NCBI GenBank assembly: GCA_903901015.1
Contig: CAIUPH010000066.1
Span: forward strand, 18,105 to 82,104
Length of the DNA stretch: 64,000 bases
Reading direction: 5' to 3'
DNA from: Candidatus Bathyarchaeota archaeon
Lineage (GTDB): Archaea > Thermoproteota > Bathyarchaeia > Bathyarchaeales > Bathycorpusculaceae
A program made the translations under genes and the position numbers. The notes under the pieces are model-generated. The model saw only the letters and a list, made by a program, of their open reading frames with translations. It was not told the origin of the DNA and did not search any database. Of the stretch, positions 61,778 to 64,000 are shown in pieces (within the stretch, counting starts at the first letter, position 1; each line of letters begins with the position of its first letter).

Positions 61778-62899
61778 TATAGTTAGTCGCCTAACTTATT
61801 GGACAATGTTTTTTAGGGTGCTTTTGATTGTTGGGATATAGGTTTCATGTATGTCGAGAATACTTACTCTGGTAAAGCACCTCTCTGAAAGTGAACTTGA
61901 GACGACCTACAAATCAGAAAAGGATCCCAGGACAAAAGAGAAGCTTTTAGCCATTCTTCTGCTCTACAGCGGAGCAAAAGTGCATGACGCAGCAGCCACG
62001 CTGAGACGGGGCAGAAGTACGCTTGAGCTCTGGATAAGAAACTATAATTTGCACGGCATCGAGGGACTAAAACCACACTTCAGCGGAGGACCCAAGCCAA
62101 AACTGCCAAAAACTGAGTGGGACAAAATAGTTGAGGAAATAGAGAACAAAGCCATGACCATCAAAGACGTAGCCATATACGTAAAGGATACACGAGGGGT
62201 CAACTACACCTACAAAGCTGCTTGGAAAATACTTCGAAAGCAAAGACATCTGCGTTATGGTAAACCCTACAAGATAAATGGGAAAAGGCCACAGGACGCG
62301 GATGCAATTTTAAAAAAAGGTTAAAAGAAGCCTTCTTGGAAATGGGTCAGACTTTCAAGAGTGATTTGGAGCCCATAGTTGGTTTTCTTGATGAGAGCTC
62401 GTTGAGGTCTGATCCGTCTAGGAGACGGGTATTTAGCACTCCGGTTGTGAGGTACGCTGAAGGGGTGGGGCAGAAACGTTCTTGGACGATGTTTGGGTTT
62501 TTGTCTCTTAACGGCAAAAACGTTGTGTTGGTGTCGGAGAGGGCGAAGGCGGCGGATATGGTTGAGTTTCTGGAGCTTGTGCGAGCGGAGAATGGGGTGA
62601 GCGGCCTATACTTGTGGTGTTAGATAATGCTAGGGTTCACATAGCAGGGTTGGTTGGGGAGAAGGCGAAGATGCTTCATATTACTCGGGTTTTTCTGCCG
62701 CCTTATTCTCCGGATCTTATGCCCATAGAGTTTGGGTGGAAAGATTTGAAGAGAGAGCTTAGCGCGTATCTTAATTTTGATGATGCAGTGTGTTTAGCTA
62801 AGGATACTGCGCTAAACTTGTTTGGTCAGAGAAGATACAGTTATGCAAAACACTGGATATGTAGTTTCATTTGTCCAAGAAGTAAGTAGAATTACTATA
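61778..62899 (+). mobile_element. IS630-family insertion element
   Basis: About 1.12 kb. The left end TATAGTTAGTCGCCTAAC... and the reverse complement of the right end TATAGTAATTCTACTTAC... form imperfect terminal inverted repeats of ~31 bases, both including TTGGACAA (61798-61805 left, right at about 62871-62878 on the other strand). TA is at both outer ends, as expected for the TA target site of this family. It encloses one transposase gene in three frames. Confidence 0.85.
61851..62889 (+). pseudogene. IS630-type transposase in three frames
   Basis: Frame 1 (61851-62324) is the helix-turn-helix part (YSGAKVHDAAATLRRGRSTL). Frame 2 (to 62623) carries the first catalytic Asp (GFLDESSLRSDPSRRRVF). 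Frame 3 (to 62889) carries the second Asp in VVLDNARVH and the Glu in PDLMPIEFGWKDLKREL. The step from 1 to 2 is at A7 (62312-62318; codons TTA AAA AAA), a classic A-AAA-AAA slippery site for -1 frameshifting. The step from 2 to 3, near GGGG (62594-62597), looks like a missing G and would inactivate it. The DDE triad is intact if joined. Confidence 0.82.
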
Positions 62900-62990
62900 A
62901 TTGTTGTTCAACACCCAACTTTGGATTAACTGGTTGGAAATAATCGAACAATTCATAAACTTCTCCGACCAACTATTCTTTAAGAGTTAC

Positions 62991-63929
62991 ATGTTTATGG
63001 AGAACTGGGATGTCATAATCATCGGCGCAGGCTCAGCTGGATTATCAGCTGGAATCTACACTGTGCGCAGCGGATTGAAAACTTTGATTTTAGATGAAAA
63101 GCTGCCTGGCGGAACAATCGCTGATGCCCCAACCGTGGTAAATTACCCTGGTTTCGATGAGATTAGCGGTGGGGAACTCGCGGAGAAAATGACTGCCCAC
63201 GCAAGAAAACTCGGAGTAATAATCCATGAGTTAGAGCCCGTTACTGAGTTGAACCTTAAGGATGAAAAGAAAATAATCACAACCTCAAAAGCCATCTATG
63301 AAGCAAAAGCCGTCATAGTGTCTACGGGTTCACATTACAAGGAAATCGGCGTTAAGGGCGAAAAAGAATTTCGTGGAAGAGGCGTAAGTTACTGTGGCGT
63401 CTGTGATGGACCCTTTTTTAAGGGCAAAAGAGTCGTCGTGGTTGGAGGTGGAAACTCTGCTTGCATCACTACGCTTTATCTTTCGGGTCTTGCGGGTCAG
63501 GTTACGGTGATTCATAGGCGAGCGGCTTTTAGGGCGGAAGAATCCTTGGTGTCTGACATAGCGGCTAAGGGCAACGTGAACGTGCTGTGGAACACGGAAC
63601 TCCAGGAAATCAAGGGCGATAAACAAGTAAGAACAGTCGTTTTCATCGATAACTCGACTGGAAAAACAAGCGAAATCCCAGTTGACGCAGTTTTTGTGCA
63701 GGTCGGCGAAGCACCCAACAGCCAAATCGCGCAGGCAAGCGGCGTAGAAACCGACGAGCACGGATACATCAAAATCGACATCCGCCAGCAAACCAATGTG
63801 CCCGGATTCTTCGCTGCAGGCGATGTAACCAACCATCCAATCAAGCAAGTGGGAACCGCGGTAGGTCAGGGAATCACCGCGGCGCTGGAAGCCTACAGTT
63901 ACATCAAACGACCTTATTACAAAAAATAG
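62991..63929 (+). CDS. trxB: Thioredoxin reductase
   Basis: 312 residues from ATG 62991; ATG 62997 also fits. FAD-binding DVIIIGAGSAGLSAGIYTVR, the redox-active C135-x2-C138 (GVSYCGVCDGPFF), the NADPH domain VVVVGGGNSACITTLYLSGL and the closing FFAAGDVTNHPIKQVGTAVG are typical. It reduces thioredoxin with NADPH (or NADH). It starts ~90 bases after the IS element, which may carry or disrupt its promoter. The frame further upstream is not counted. Confidence 0.95.
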   Translation: MFMENWDVIIIGAGSAGLSAGIYTVRSGLKTLILDEKLPGGTIADAPTVVNYPGFDEISGGELAEKMTAHARKLGVIIHELEPVTELNLKDEKKIITTSKAIYEAKAVIVSTGSHYKEIGVKGEKEFRGRGVSYCGVCDGPFFKGKRVVVVGGGNSACITTLYLSGLAGQVTVIHRRAAFRAEESLVSDIAAKGNVNVLWNTELQEIKGDKQVRTVVFIDNSTGKTSEIPVDAVFVQVGEAPNSQIAQASGVETDEHGYIKIDIRQQTNVPGFFAAGDVTNHPIKQVGTAVGQGITAALEAYSYIKRPYYKK

Positions 63930-64000
63930 AGAGAAAGGATTATATGATTCTGAACCTCTTTTTGTGCTTTCAGTCAGCTTAAGCTAGCATGCTAAAGCAG

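Noticed and set aside
1..64000. CRISPR array or cas genes, rRNA, origin of replication
   Set aside because: No regularly spaced short repeats, no Cas-like proteins, no rRNA segments and no Orc1/Cdc6 gene were seen.

Overview
The window reads as chromosome of an archaeon, most likely a Bathyarchaeia-like member of the TACK/Thermoproteota side (lineage is inference from gene content; no rRNA is present). Archaeal markers include CDC48/VAT, aEF1-beta, a proteasome beta subunit, FEN-1, Kae1, Bud32 and Pcc1 of KEOPS, Trm5, Pth2, TruD, NadM, archaeal ProS and ThrS, uS15, a RecJ/GAN-type DHH protein, geranylgeranyl reductase, archease, RtcB and RtcA, and TATA/BRE promoters. Starts are a mixture of ATG, GTG and TTG with Shine-Dalgarno sequences, and gene spacing is tight.

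Layout. 1-3.2 kb: AT-rich accessory stretch with two receptor-like membrane proteins carrying winged-helix repeats, ending at a tRNA-Gly(TCC). 3.4-8.3 kb: Elf1-like zinc ribbon, a broken small membrane-protein gene, a secreted transglutaminase-like protein, a zinc-finger/DUF7662 protein, a flippase. 8.4-14 kb: RtcB, metallo-beta-lactamase-fold hydrolase, adenylate kinase, archease, M42 peptidase. 14-17 kb: small zinc protein, EF1-beta, CDC48. 17-18.2 kb: an orphan antitoxin remnant and an intact AbrB-VapC pair. 18.5-25.1 kb: FEN-1, GlmS, HTH protein with a Ca-binding-like tail, DUF371, Trm5, RtcA. 25-31 kb: flavin reductase, acylphosphatase, and a PadR-controlled ABC-2 exporter. 31-39 kb: ProS, a methyltransferase with an internal stop, two aminotransferases, ThrS, a PfkB kinase. 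39.3-40.1 kb: a fluoride riboswitch driving fluC and DUF190. 40.4-49 kb: geranylgeranyl reductase, Pth2, TruD, PrsW, NadM, MGMT, proteasome beta, AMMECR1, glycosyltransferase, NadC. 49-53.4 kb: SpoIIM-like protein, RlmE, TFE-beta candidate, Kae1, Bud32, ITPase. 53.4-56.8 kb: membrane proteins, including a beta-propeller/glycosidase fusion. 57-59.2 kb: uS15, DHH, Pcc1. 59.3-64 kb: a broken membrane gene, a rubredoxin-TPP enzyme fusion, an IS630-family element, and thioredoxin reductase.

RNA repair and modification is over-represented: RtcB, archease and RtcA, Trm5, TruD, three KEOPS subunits, RlmE and Pth2.

The most notable signals beyond gene calls are these. (i) A dispersed MITE-like repeat of about 145 bp with terminal inverted repeats has three copies and one remnant. 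(ii) An archaeal fluoride riboswitch lies before fluC. (iii) The proteasome beta subunit has Ala at the Thr1 position and Glu at position 17, which predicts an inactive beta1-type subunit. (iv) Several genes are each broken by one apparently missing base, mostly a G, which points either to assembly errors or to a shared mutational bias. (v) Two fusions stand out: rubredoxin with a TPP enzyme, and a propeller with a TIM-barrel glycosidase. I did not find a CRISPR array, and I could not demonstrate a wholly new defence or metabolic system.
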